From assembly GCF_000264905.1 (NCBI RefSeq), contig NW_006763133.1:1870329-1934328 (forward strand): 64,000 nucleotides of DNA. Direction: 5' to 3'. This document shows, one piece after another, positions 36,362-48,000 of this stretch. Within the stretch, counting starts at the first letter, position 1. Every line of letters starts with the position of its first letter. A program made the translations under genes and the position numbers. The DNA comes from Stereum hirsutum FP-91666 SS1 (Eukaryota > Basidiomycota > Agaricomycetes > Russulales > Stereaceae). Below the pieces are notes generated by a model. That model made no database searches and had not been told where the DNA came from. It saw only the letters and a list, made by a program, of their open reading frames with translations.

Positions 36362-39245
36362 ATGCTCTCTTCACAGTTACTCGGTGTGCTGCGCCACTCC
36401 GCGCGGCGGCCACCCTCATTATTTGCCCCAATACTCTTCCGCTCGTTCTCCCGCATCCCCCCGTCCACTCTCTCTCCAATTCTTCTCCGAGCTTCAACCA
36501 TACACTCGCCCAGTCGGATACTTGCACTCGTACCATGTACTCGCAGATCAATTTCCCTAAAGTCAATATTCTCGATGGGCACTCCACAGCCCACGCCTTC
36601 GCCCATAGCCGTCGCACATATCTCGAGATTGGAAGGCGAAGCGAATGCTCACCCTACGGATGTCGACAAACAGCTTCAGCTTTTCTTTGCTCTGGTGGAT
36701 ACCAAAACTCAGGCAGGAAGGGACCTCATCATGGCCAGGTGGGAGAGAATGTGTGAATTTGTGCGTTTTCCTACCGTCCTCTCTCCTCATTACTATGCTT
36801 ACATGTTCATGTAAAGGACCCGTCGTCTCCACTCCTTCATTCGGACAAAGCGTTTGAGTATTATCTCAAAGCACTGGTAGACTCCAAGCTCGAACCTTCC
36901 GTTGATCCCGCCGTCAGACGCCGAGAATCATTGCTTGCTGCTCACCCGTTAGGGGCCACCACCGCCACCGCTACCCCGTCACCAGCAGAGTCCACCTCAC
37001 CAGCCTCTGAATCCTCCCCGGCATCCCCATCCACGGTATCACAGCTCTCCACCAGTCAACTTATCGCTCAACAAGTCCGCTCCGGCGAAACTAGTCCAAC
37101 GTCCTCTGTCCTCACGGGAACAGGAGGTCAACCCTTGTCTCCGGATATGGCCAAGTTTGCTGCTGCTATTGGGACTGGTGCTGGTCTTAGCTCGAACCCA
37201 ATTCATGTCCAGGTTAGCGAACGTACGTTTTTACGTGCCACTCGTGCGCGAATAAGCACGCTCAAATGATCTTTTTGAGCCCAACAGCCAAGAACGCGTG
37301 GGTCCCGAAGGTCGTTCGCACCGTCCTGTTCACTGGTGTTGGAGTGTTCTGTATGTCTTTCTCCCCGCGTATCATCCATGTTTTATTCAGCTCATTTCTA
37401 TCTACAGTCATGCTCAGCTTCCTAGCCGTCATGGTAGAAAACACCGGACTACTCAGGACACCTTCCCGACCTGCTGAATTCGAGCCCGAAAAGTCTACCA
37501 AGCCTGTCAAGTTCAGTGACGTACACGGCGTTGACGAGGCGAAGGAGGAGCTCAAAGACGTCGTGGAATTTTTGAAGGACCCATCTGCATTTGCCGAGCT
37601 TGGCGGAAGACTGCCCAAGGGTGTTTTGTTGACGGGACAGCCGGGTACGGGTAAGACGATGCTTGCGCGAGCTGTGGCAGGAGAAGCTGGGGTGCCTTTC
37701 TTGTTCGCTTCCGGGTATGTACACATCCTCCTACATACCATTTCGCCAGTCACATGTGCTTATTTCCTCCCTAGTTCCGAATTCGAAGAAATGTTCGTCG
37801 GTGTGGGCGCCAAGCGCGTTCGTGAGCTCTTCGCTGCCGCTCGCGACAAACAACCTGCGATCATCTTCATCGACGAACTCGACGCCATCGGCGGCAAGCG
37901 TTCCGCCAAGGACCAGAACTACATGAAACAGACCCTGAACCAGCTCCTAGTCGAGATGGACGGCTTCCAGCAAGACGAAGGCGTGATCGTCATCGCCGCG
38001 ACGAACTTCCCCGAATCTTTGGACGACGCGTTGGTCAGGCCCGGCCGCTTCGACAGACATATCGCCGTTCCTCTACCTGATATCCGTGGCCGGACGCAGA
38101 TCTTGCAACACCATATGATGGGCGTCAAGACGAGCAAGGAGGTCGATCTCCTGCGTCTTGCGAGGGGGACCGCTGGGTTCTCGGGTGCGGATCTGCAGAA
38201 TATGGTGAATCAGGCGGCGGTGCAGGCTTCGAAGGAACGGTGCAAGGAGGTCTCGTTGAGCCATTTCGAGTGGGCGAGGGATAGGATTTTGATGGGTGCG
38301 GAGAGGAAGAGTATGTTCGTGGATGACAAGGAGAAGAAGTTGACGGCGTATCATGAGGGGGGACATGCGCTCACGGCGTTGTATACGGAGGGAGCGACTC
38401 CGCTTCATAAAGTTACGTGTATGCCCCGGGGACACGCTCTTGGTATCGTACGTATAGTCCTTTTCTTTAAATTCGAGATCAGTGGTTTACTCACTAGATG
38501 GAATGTGTTTCGTGGGGTAGACTTCGTTCTTGCCGGAGTCCGACAGGCTATCGATAACCTACAAGCAATTCTTGGCCGAGATCGATGTCGCCATGGGTGG
38601 AAGAGTCGCAGAAGAACTCAGTGCGTACCTAACTTCATCACGTTTATCACCAGTCAATACTGATGTTTTTCGTGTCGCGACGAAATAATAGTCTTTGGAC
38701 GTGACAACGTGACGAGCGGGTGCTCGAGCGACTTGAGGAAAGCTACGTCGGTGGCTACGCAGATGGTCAGGAACTATGGGTATTCTGAGAAGCTTGGGCC
38801 TGTGTGGCTTGGACGGGATGACCCGATCAGTCCCAAAAACAGGGAGGAGGTTGAGAATGAAGTACGATCGTACGTGGTGTTTGCTTTATCCTTTTCTTCT
38901 GATTAGACTGATGCAAGCATATTTTTTTAGGATGCTGAAAGCTGGAACGAGCCGGGTGTTTGCGTTACTGAAGTCAAAAGAGAAAGAACTTCACCTAGTA
39001 AGCCCTCCCATCTCTGTTACCAGAAGATCTATGCTCACTATTTTTGTTCTGTTTACCTGAAATAGCTCGCTGATGCACTCGTTGAGCACGAAACCCTAGA
39101 CATGGAGGAAGTCAAGAAAGTGATCCGGGGCGAGCCTATACGGAACATCAAAGACGTCATCCAGGAAGATCTTTCACATATATCTCCACCAGACATTGAC
39201 GGGCCAAGTGCCTCTGTACCAGCTACCGCTGCCGTCTCATCATAG
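36362..39245 (+). CDS. YME1: Mitochondrial i-AAA protease (FtsH/YME1 family)
   Basis: Nine exons join in phase (36362..36760, 36817..37222, 37288..37350, 37408..37714, 37775..38447, 38521..38620, 38692..38869, 38931..38997, 39066..39245) to 790 residues. An Arg/Ser-rich presequence starts [17 protein letters not shown], and a single membrane helix lies near [20 protein letters not shown]. The AAA+ domain has Walker A GQPGTGKT, Walker [12 protein letters not shown], and the second region of homology [10 protein letters not shown]. The M41 zinc motif is HEGGH with H585, followed by the third-ligand region [10 protein letters not shown]. i-AAA proteases degrade unfolded or surplus proteins of the mitochondrial inner membrane from the intermembrane-space side. 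Walker A has Gln where most members have Pro (GPPGTGKT). The linker after the first helices is Ser/Thr/Pro-rich. Confidence 0.95.
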
Positions 39246-39857
39246 CCTTCGTTGGTGGCAATTTACTCGCTCTCTTCTCATCTTGATCGACCTGCGATTT
39301 GGTTGGATTGTTGTTCGTAAATTTGAGTGTTATTTGCGTCTGAATATGTGCATATTATTTTCGTTTTGGACGACGCCGTCAGAGCGATCGTCGTCGTAAT
39401 ATTATACAGCTGCTCATCTATATTTGTCCGTGCACAGGGAAGACACTGTACATACATACTGACTAAAGTCGGTGGGCCACATTCTGTGCGGAGGTTCGCC
39501 ACCCCCTGTCTCTCGAAGCTTCCAATCGGCTCAGGCTTGCTGAGTGAATAGAAAGCTAAAACGCGCCTCGTTTCATCGTTCATCCCGGTCTCCTCCTCGC
39601 TGCTGCATATCCATATACTTTCTCTCTTTCGTTTTTCTCAAGCTTCATCCTTTGTAGAAAAGCTACGTTCAATCTTCACTAGAAAAGCCTAGGCTTATCA
39701 AGATAAGATCTCCGGGACAGGGAGCTGGCGGCGCAGCCCACATACATTCTCCGCAGCTCGGCCATGCTTCAAATCGTGAGGGTTTCTCTTATATACCCCT
39801 CACCTTCTGAACCTCGTGAAGCCTTCTGTCCCGCTCATCATTGCACCGTCGCTCACC
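39246..39857. other. Intergenic region upstream of the Gly-Pro-repeat secreted protein
   Basis: It holds the YME1 3' end and the next promoter. A TATA-like element lies at 39790. No gene is supported. Confidence 0.4.
39790..39795 (+). promoter_or_regulatory. Candidate TATA box of the secreted-protein gene
   Basis: TATATA, 68 bases before the ATG at 39858, at a spacing normal for a fungal core promoter. Confidence 0.5.
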
Positions 39858-42084
39858 ATGGGCTACTCTAGGACATGCTTGGCCCTCGGAGCCTCGCTCC
39901 TCGCATTGACGGGAACCGTCTCTGGGTTCCCACATGATACGCCGGCGGAACAGACGATATTCAGTACTGCGACGTCGGGGAAATCTGAAGCGGACGAGAT
40001 GGCTGGTCGGGAGTGGAGGTGGGACGCGAAGCCTGATCCGGATGAGACTGGCAACTACATTTTTCACTCATTGCATTCGCTAGTGCAACACTGGCCTCAC
40101 ACTCGCTATCGCAACGGTGTGTTGACCACGTCCTCCCTGTCTTGCTTAAATGAACGGTCTTCCTGACACTAAACGGATTGTATCATACAGGACACTCCGT
40201 CGTACCCGCCGCAGTTCCCCCCGGTACGACTCTCTACCACGGCCGTGGCAACTCCTCCATCCCCACCCAGCCCGAATGGCTCGCCTTCGACCCAGAGCAC
40301 TCCTACATCTTCTGCGGCGGCGAGTGTCACCTCCAGACGTTCGTCACCACGCGCGAACTCAAGCTCGCGTACTTTGACGGGAACAGCGCGGCGAACCTCG
40401 ATTCGGGGACGTATGATACGATGGATCTGTTGCTTTGGGGGAAGGTCAGGCCAGATATGGTGTGGAGGGAGTGGGATAGGGCGAAGGAGGCTTGTGAATG
40501 GGGAGCGAAGTGGGGGTTCGATGGGTTTGTGAGGATGGAGATGGATTTGTGCGTTTTGGTCTTCTTGATTTTTATTCATTCTTTTGTGCGATGACGGCTT
40601 ACACGGACGTATATTTTATAGCGAGATCGTCATGTGCGATTTCAGCAAGGGTCTCGAGCTCGTCAATACTCATGATCTGAGTGAGTCGATCTAGACACTC
40701 CAAACATCGTTCTTCCACGCATTCTAAGTCCTCTATTCTTTTTATTTTAGTTCCCTTCGCTGGCCACAAACTCATGGGCCCAGACGATCAACCCAAGGAT
40801 GGTGAGACCAGGCCCGGACCAGGTGGAGGCAGAGGCCGCAGACCATCTCCCCCTTCTGATGACGACCACTCCATTGATGAGACCGACCGCCGAGGACGAG
40901 GACCACCAGGTGGCGGGCCTGGTGGCCCAGGAGGACCAGGAGGACCCGGTGGGCCTGGGGGACCTGGTGGAGGAGGAGGTCGTGGAGGTCATGGACCGGG
41001 TGGCCCAGGCGGTCCTGGAAAGGACCCTGAGCCTGATTTACCAGAGATGTGGCAGGGGAGTGTTCGTTCGGGCGGACAGGTCTGGTGGGAGGTTATGCAG
41101 GCGGGTGCTTGGCATAATCATTTCCCTGGCGAGACGAGGATCAGGGTCGATACCTCTAGGTTGGTTTAATTTTCGTACTGATCTGTTATTTTTCACTGAG
41201 GAGATTGCTTTTTTTTGGCAGAATGGTAACACTTTTTGATACCAAGTACAAGAGTGGTGTAGAGGCCAGACGGGATCACACGAGAGAATCCTTCCGCGCC
41301 GGAGACATCAACGAGGCAGACGTTGAGCTGTTCAGGAAGGAAGTCGAGAGTACTTTTGACCATGAAGGATGGGGTAGGGATGGTCAGAGCAGCGGCGTCG
41401 ATTGGATCGGATTAGCTAGAGTGAGCCTCGCTCGGATCATCCGTATGTCTAATGATTGCATCTGACGAAATACTCGTTTCATAGGTCGTTGTGGATCGGT
41501 ATGGCGATCGTCTTGAATTGCTCCGCCATCTCCTCGAGGACAAGAGCGAACGCAACGTCACGGAAAGCGCCGAAATTGTTCGACAACAGCTCATGACCAT
41601 GCTCGCACCCTACATGCTCAATACTGCAGTACCCTCCAACGATACCACCTCTGCCAGTGACCATCAATGGGTGGCCCCCATGGCTATGCATTGTGCACTG
41701 ACCCACACGCATTGGATGCGCTCTCTTACCACGCTCACACCACAAGAACGGGTACTCAAGACCGCCGTCGAAGACACCCTTCGTCAAGTTTGTCGTGTCC
41801 TCTCTGAGATGTGGATCGATGCCTTTGCCATCGAGGCAGACATTAAGGACGAGAAATTCGACAAGGTAGAAGGCGTCGTGGCTCAGTGGACGGTCCAGGT
41901 GAAGGACCTGATGGCTTGGTTGGACTGGAACGTTTGGGTGAAGTGTAGACCTGAGTGTGGGCCCGAGGAGTGGTGCTATATCCCGACATGGCCTTCCATC
42001 GGTTGGGGCGGGGGACAGGTCGATATGACGCCGAAATGTGTCTCGAAGTTCGAGAGTAGGGTAGGTTTCCCGGGCGGTCGTTGA
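39858..42084 (+). CDS. Secreted fungal protein of unknown function with Gly-Pro repeat
   Basis: Six exons (39858..40116, 40191..40548, 40622..40680, 40751..41159, 41222..41420, 41485..42084) join in phase to 627 residues. The first 22 residues are a clear signal peptide (MGYSRTCLALGASLLALTG). I do not recognise a named domain. Well-ordered stretches include AVPPGTTLYHGRGNSSIP, EWLAFDPEHSYIFCGGECHL, DTMDLLLWGKVRPDM and GVDWIGLARVVVDRYGDRLE. The first two suggest a conserved extracellular fold with a Cys pair. Exon 4 carries a disordered Gly-Pro-rich stretch of repeated GGP units (about 40890-41030). The C-terminal part is helical and ends with several Cys and Trp (KCRPECGPEEWCYIP). Asn-X-Ser/Thr sites are consistent with export. 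A TATA box is near. Its role could be at the cell wall, but nothing shows this directly. Confidence 0.8.
40896..41030 (+). repeat. In-frame GGP tandem repeat in the secreted-protein gene
   Basis: A run of GGNCCNGGNGGN-type 9-base units codes GPGGPGGPGGPGG and related Gly/Arg/His variants. It is in frame with the surrounding exon and so expressed as a flexible, collagen-like low-complexity segment. Confidence 0.85.
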
Positions 42085-42620
42085 TTTGCTCGATTTAAGA
42101 CGAGAGGGATTGTGCGATCGGACATAACATACTCATTACTATTCAGGGTTCCGTGTTTGTTTTCGTGGAAGAACTGGTAGAGCTAGAAGAGTGTGCATAC
42201 CAGATGTCTAGAAGTTTCTCGCCATTCCGATTAGTGACCACTTATAACAAGTATATATCTTCCTAACTTAGGCCTGCTAGCGCATATACTGGAATGACAT
42301 ACTATTGAGCCACGGGATATTCTTTGAGTGTAGTCATCCCACAACCATCGATTACCGCAAAAATCTTCTGCTATAACAGTCACAAATAAGTTAGGTTGGG
42401 TAAGTAAGGTTACACGAGGTATCACAAGCTCTAGTAGTAAGTAGTGTCCAAGTCCGTCCAGGCTGTAAGTGAGGTAGCAACGAGTCGACAGTGCCGAAGT
42501 CCATTTGGGTGTGGTCAATAGGTGAGTGTAGGTAGTAAACCGATCATGTAAGTATGCAAAAGTGTCCGTCGAAACAAACCGGAGAATCATCAAAACTGAC
42601 ATCGTCACCGCGAGATGTTT
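42085..42620. other. Convergent intergenic region
   Basis: A 536-base tail-to-tail spacer. A 125-codon open frame on the minus strand (42231-42608) has no recognisable features and I do not call it. Confidence 0.4.
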
Positions 42621-44154
42621 CTATACTGCTTGGTAGTTGAAGGAAGACAATGGGACCTCGCTGGCCGTCTTCTTCTGTGTCAATGTGGGCTGCGGGAGAA
42701 GGAATCCAGGGTGGAAAATGTTGAGTGTGTACATGGCGAGTGTGATCATAGCACCGTCGAAGACATCTGTTAAGTAGTGGGTTTGGTAAGTCAATTGGCA
42801 CAAGACGGAGAGATTCGAGTGGGCAGGAGACGTACTGAAGTAGACCTGCGTCGTGATGACGGTGCCGTTCCAACCGTCTGCGAGCTCGATGGTACGGTAG
42901 ACAGAACTAAAGAGGTACGACAAGAGGTAAGTTACTGACGCAAGTAGGGGCATGGGTATTGAGTAGCTGGACGTACCGAATAAGCAAAAAGGTGGTCATT
43001 AGGATCATGGCGAGGATCATGAGTTTCATGCGCTGAGTGATGGGCATCTTCAACTCCGCTGCGATAGTGTCCGTGCTTCCGTTGCCGCTACCAGCCCTGC
43101 GGAATGGTCTGTCGGTGAAGTAGCGGAAGAAGAATTCTGCGGCTAGGCAAGCGTAGACGACGATGGCGACTAGGAGACGAAACATAAAATGAATACGTGT
43201 CTAGTGAGGTGAGGAGAGGGAAACAATAACGTACCGAGCTGGAAGACGATTCCCCCCAACATGATGTTTCCGCCCTGAAAGGAGTATATGGTCAGACAAA
43301 ATATGTATCGAGAACAAGGGGCATGACTCGTACTGCGTTGGTGCCTGCTTCATCGTCAGCGCTGGAGGCAATGCCGCCTCCTGTGCCTTGTACTACAAGG
43401 GCGATGATATCCTGAAATAGAGATCATCAGTACAGAGCAAGAAGTGAGAGACCGAAGGAAACCACGTACGCATGTCAGGAACAGCTGAGTATCTATAAGG
43501 ACAAAGAATAGCGTACGTCAGGAAACTGTACAGTAGGATGTCCAACGAACAAAGAGTCATACATCTCTTGGAGCTGAGGCGACTATAGTTTTCTCCTAAG
43601 AGAGCAATGAGGCGTCCCAAAATGATGAAGTTTGCGGCGATGAATCTAGAAACCGAAGGTCAGCTAAAAAAAAAATAGCTGCAGTGATGAAACACGAACG
43701 GTGTCGGAGCGATAATTGTGGTGGTGATTCTGAGGAGAAACATTGTTAGTTCACTGTCTGCGAAATTGTTATAACACCGAAAGCTTACTGCATGAGGAAG
43801 GGGTCACCAGCAATCGGGTTTTTACTTGACCAGAGCCTACCACTCCATCCTATGCACTCGATGAGACCCGCGAGCACGGCGGTTGGGAAGAGCCACCATA
43901 GACGGCTCCGTGCAGCCTCTAGCACATGGATAACTGTAATATATAATTCTGAGTACTGTGCTTCACGAGAAAAGAGTAGGGTAACGTACGTGTCGACAGC
44001 CCAAATAGGGCAATAAATAGAGCACAGACCCATTCTGTGGGGATATAGCCATATTGTGAGAGTTCATCTTCTGTAGGGGTTGTCGCGCCGTTGGAGCCTG
44101 AGAAGGACGTCAGACAACCTTGGACATAGAAGTTATGAGCTGAAGCTTACTCAT
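42621..44154 (-). CDS. RTA1-like seven-transmembrane protein
   Basis: From ATG 44154 (MSGSNGATTPTEDELSQYGY) many short exons run to the stop at 42621. The protein has about seven hydrophobic helices. RTA1-family signatures are visible: a first helix YIPTEWVCALFIALFGLST, then GLIECIGWSGRLWS, the FIAANFIILGRLIALLG helix, the DIIALVVQGTGGGIAS motif, GGNIMLGGIVFQL, and the late FRTIELADGWNG-like segment (VYRTIELADGWNG). It ends with a short Thr/Ser-rich cytosolic tail. RTA1 proteins are fungus-specific plasma-membrane proteins linked to 7-aminocholesterol resistance and flippase-like long-chain-base movement (Rsb1). The substrate of this copy is unknown. Expect induction by lipid or drug stress, as for the family. 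Confidence 0.88.
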
Positions 44155-45018
44155 GATAGTATGCGAGAGAGAGAGAAGAAGAAGAATAAAATGATTACAG
44201 GAGACAATAGAATGAAGGGGGAGGTAGTGAAGCGCTTCCCAGAGCAAACCTGTGGTATTTATCTGCATGCGTGTCTCAGCGTGTTCTCCGTCCGTGTACT
44301 TGACCGGTGATCATTGCCCGTCGTTGTAGCCTTTGATGGCGATTTGAACTACCAACGACGACGCTGGTCGAAAGTGTTTGCAATCCCGCAGCAGAGGGCG
44401 AGGGCCCGCACCGCCTCCATACCACTCTAGTGATGGCACTCGTTCAACGTTCAACGTTCTACGATCACCCGTTTCCAACGGCTAGATATCGGCACAGAGA
44501 CTGGATCGAGTCAAATCTCTTGGTCAGGAACAAAGATGGAACCGCCCAGAGTCAACATTCTCGCGGTCCGTGATTGGTATTTGTGTCTTGCAGGTCAATG
44601 GACATCCCGTCGGACACGGTCCAATCCATCTACACTTAGGAGCATCTATACACAGCCAACAATTCAAGAAAGGTCACGGTGATTGATGAGATTGTTTAAA
44701 CAGGACTGCGGTTAACATCAACCCAAGCCAGGCCCTCTGATCAGTGTGTGCCACAGCTGTGGAGGGCACATTGCTCGTCCACTGTGTGGACGGGCACTCA
44801 AGATAAGTACGAGGCGGCGTCAAGCTTGAACATGACGCTGGTCTTGGCGCAGGCGCCACCTGCCGTTCGCCATCAAAGTTAAGTTCGCCACACTGCTTGT
44901 TGCAATGTACCTGACTTATAATACACTCGCGCGTAGCGCTGAGTGTTGCTCACTGCTATGCACTGAGCACCAGAGAAAGGAAGAAAAAAATACCAGACCA
45001 CGTACTAATAAAACACAA
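44155..45018. other. Long intergenic region upstream of the RTA1-like gene
   Basis: An 864-base spacer between the RTA1-like start and the RAD3 stop, both on the minus strand. It shows a triplicated CGTTCAACGTTC-like motif near 44442-44463, which may be a repeat of regulatory interest. A GTTCAAATC stretch near 44342 resembles a tRNA B box, but no cloverleaf forms around it. No gene is supported. Confidence 0.4.
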
Positions 45019-48000
45019 TCATACATCCATCTCAATGAGCATCCTGTCCGAAAATCCTCCATCTCCATACTCATCCTCCTCGTCCACCATATCCCCATCC
45101 CCTGCGGCCTCTCTTTCCAGCCTTAACCGCTCAGCCTCCGCCACCGCCTCAGCCTCGGCTATTCGCTGAGCGGCCTGAGCTTTCTCGACGTCCTCTTTCG
45201 TCCAGAGCGACACCCCAGTCAGGTTGTCGCCCACGCTCTGTGAGATCGTGCGCATGAAAAGCTTGGAAAGCGTGAGGGCCATGTCGGTGGAGAGGTTCGC
45301 TGCGGTTTCTGTGATGTACTGGTTGATCCACCGTGGTAGCTTCGCTCGTTTGTCTGCTCGTGCGAAACGCTGAACAAAGTTGAAGTTGAAGTGAGATCGC
45401 TGGTGGACCACAGCCTGGAATGAAGAGGCGATGCGACGTACCTTGTCCGCGAAGACCATCAATCCCCAGTCGGTCTTTCCACGCAGGACACGACCAACAC
45501 ACTGTGCCGCGTTCCGCATAGCATCGAATCCAAGGAACTCGGACTCTCGTATCCGGTAAGCATCTCGAAGATATTCAAGACGAGCTTTCAGAATACGACT
45601 CTCGGTGTACTGGTAAGGAACACTGTATGCGCAGAATGAGCACAAAAATAGATGGTTCGATACGCTGAAGGATTCACGCACCCAAACATGATGACAGCAC
45701 GTCCATAATTATGGTCGAAATCGATCCCTTCCGATACCTTTCCACGAGCGACAGAAAGCAGTACGGCCCCACGGCCGTTGTCGCATGCTCGTCGATAGTT
45801 TTCTAGTGCTATACTGGTCTCGTTCGCGTCCGGTGTCTCGACGAAGATCAATTTGTGCTTCCAGACCTCGTTCAAAATGCCCTATGGTGCCGTTTGACCA
45901 TCAGTACGGATACTACCTTGAACGAAGGTCAGCTAGCTTGCATACCATATCGTTCCATGCAGCCACGATAGACTCCATATACAGATAACTAGGAAAGAAA
46001 GCGACGATGCCGTCCGGCACGATCTTGCTGTACTCTACCAATATGCTCCCAAAATTGCGCACGACCGCGGGGTCATTACGAACCTCGAACCGTGAGCTGA
46101 TAGCGACTTGGTCACTGCCACGGGTGATGACCTGTACATTGCCACTCGTCAACGTGATCGGTCTGGAGATAAGAGAGACTGAGATACGAACTAGTGGAAG
46201 GAAAGCGTTACGAGTGAGCGTCATAGCGTATGTCTCCTGCACCACTGGTGTGAACTGCAACATCTTTGGATACATGTCCAGTGGTGAGATCGTTCCCGAT
46301 GTGATGACCACACTACTGAATCTCTCAAACACAGGCTTGATGGCAATAGCCGGGTCGAGACAACTGCCGTATGATAAGTCGAGAGTAGGATGAAACAACA
46401 ACGTCTTAGCAACTTACGTGAAGTGGAATATAGGATTTGGTACGGTAGCATTGTCCGTTTCGAATGGCTCGAGTATGAGCAAGAACCCTGGGAAACGACC
46501 TTCAGCAGAGACATCGACCACGACTCATCTTGTTTGATGGCTTGCGCACCTTTCTCATATGTTGATACTAATGTAGCAAAGCTCGCCACTTTCTGTAGAG
46601 CAGAAAACTCATCCAGCCGGTTAATTTCCAATGTCTTGACGAGCGACTGAAGACGCTCTGCACAGAAGCGCAGCGGTCGTCGCTCGATGTAGGTTATGTC
46701 TTTGAGATGTTGTAAGAAGGACAGCGGGGTCTCGGCGACGACGTGTAAGACTCTCATTCGAGTCTGATGGGAACTCGAAACGTGAGCACGAGGTTATGAA
46801 AGAAGGTACGAAGAGATGCTTACCTTGAGGTACTCTACGAAACGCTTCAAGAATGCGACGAAGTGTTCGGCTTTACGGATATTACCAGGTATTGCCTCGT
46901 TAAGCAGGTCTTCAGGCAGAACTTTCAAGAAAGATTGTAAGTTTGAACATAGGAGCATGTCACTTTCACGACACTCACCTGGATTACTCATAAAGGCGTC
47001 TTCATCTGATGCAGCATCTTGAAGACCCTCAACGAGCTTAGCGTACTCGTCCTGCAATTTCGAGGCATCCGTCTTTTTGATCCTTGACAGCTACACTCAA
47101 CACGGTGCCAATCAAAAAGATCAAATAAACTCACTCGTCAATTTTATCGCCGAGTTTATTGACACTGCGGGCAGCCGAATCGAGCATTGGTCGTGTAAGG
47201 TCGATACTCAATGATTCAATGCAAACGTTATCTGCCAGACGTTCAAACGTTCAGCCACTTGAACCCTACCACAAAACAGTTGGGACGCAGAGTGAGTAAC
47301 AGACATACCGATGTTGTGCGCCTCGTCAAACACGACTATCGAATCCTTCGACATCTCCTTCGACACTTGTTCCGCGACTTTTGGGTCCAGGAGATAATGG
47401 AACGAATAAATCACGATATCGACGAAAGGCAACTAATTCAGCACGTCCAAGGAGGCCCTTCTCAGCGATACAATCTAAATGCACACACGACAGGGTAAAA
47501 GTCAAAGGGCGTACCATTCGACGGACGGTGAAGTAGGGACAGGTACCCTGTTGACGACCGTAGTCCATCACGTCAGCGAGGGTCCATATGCCTGGTGGGA
47601 TGAGGTTTCCTGGTTCGCGTTCGCCGAGTTTCTGAGAACGCGAATGATATTGCTTACTTTGAGAGGATGAATGAATGTAGCGGAGAAGTTGGTGCTCACT
47701 TCATGAAAGTCACATAGATCCACAGAACCAGGGTTCGCCCTCCCCTTCTGACAAGCCGCAGAGTTCGTCATATCTCGACACCGCGCATCGACCACCTTTC
47801 CCTTCTTCTCCTTCGATACCTATATTATCACCAGCGCCACAGCCACGATATCAATCCACCGCACCCAACTCACCTCATTCCTGTGCGACAACGACGACAA
47901 GAAGGGAAACGACGACACACCTCAGGATGTATACACAGATTCTTCCTACTCGTCAACCCAATCCCCATAAACCCCTGCTCCTTCACTCTCTGCTCCTCCG

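Noticed and set aside
44335..44360. GTTCAAATC stretch resembling a tRNA B box
   Set aside because: No matching A box, anticodon stem or acceptor stem could be drawn around it.
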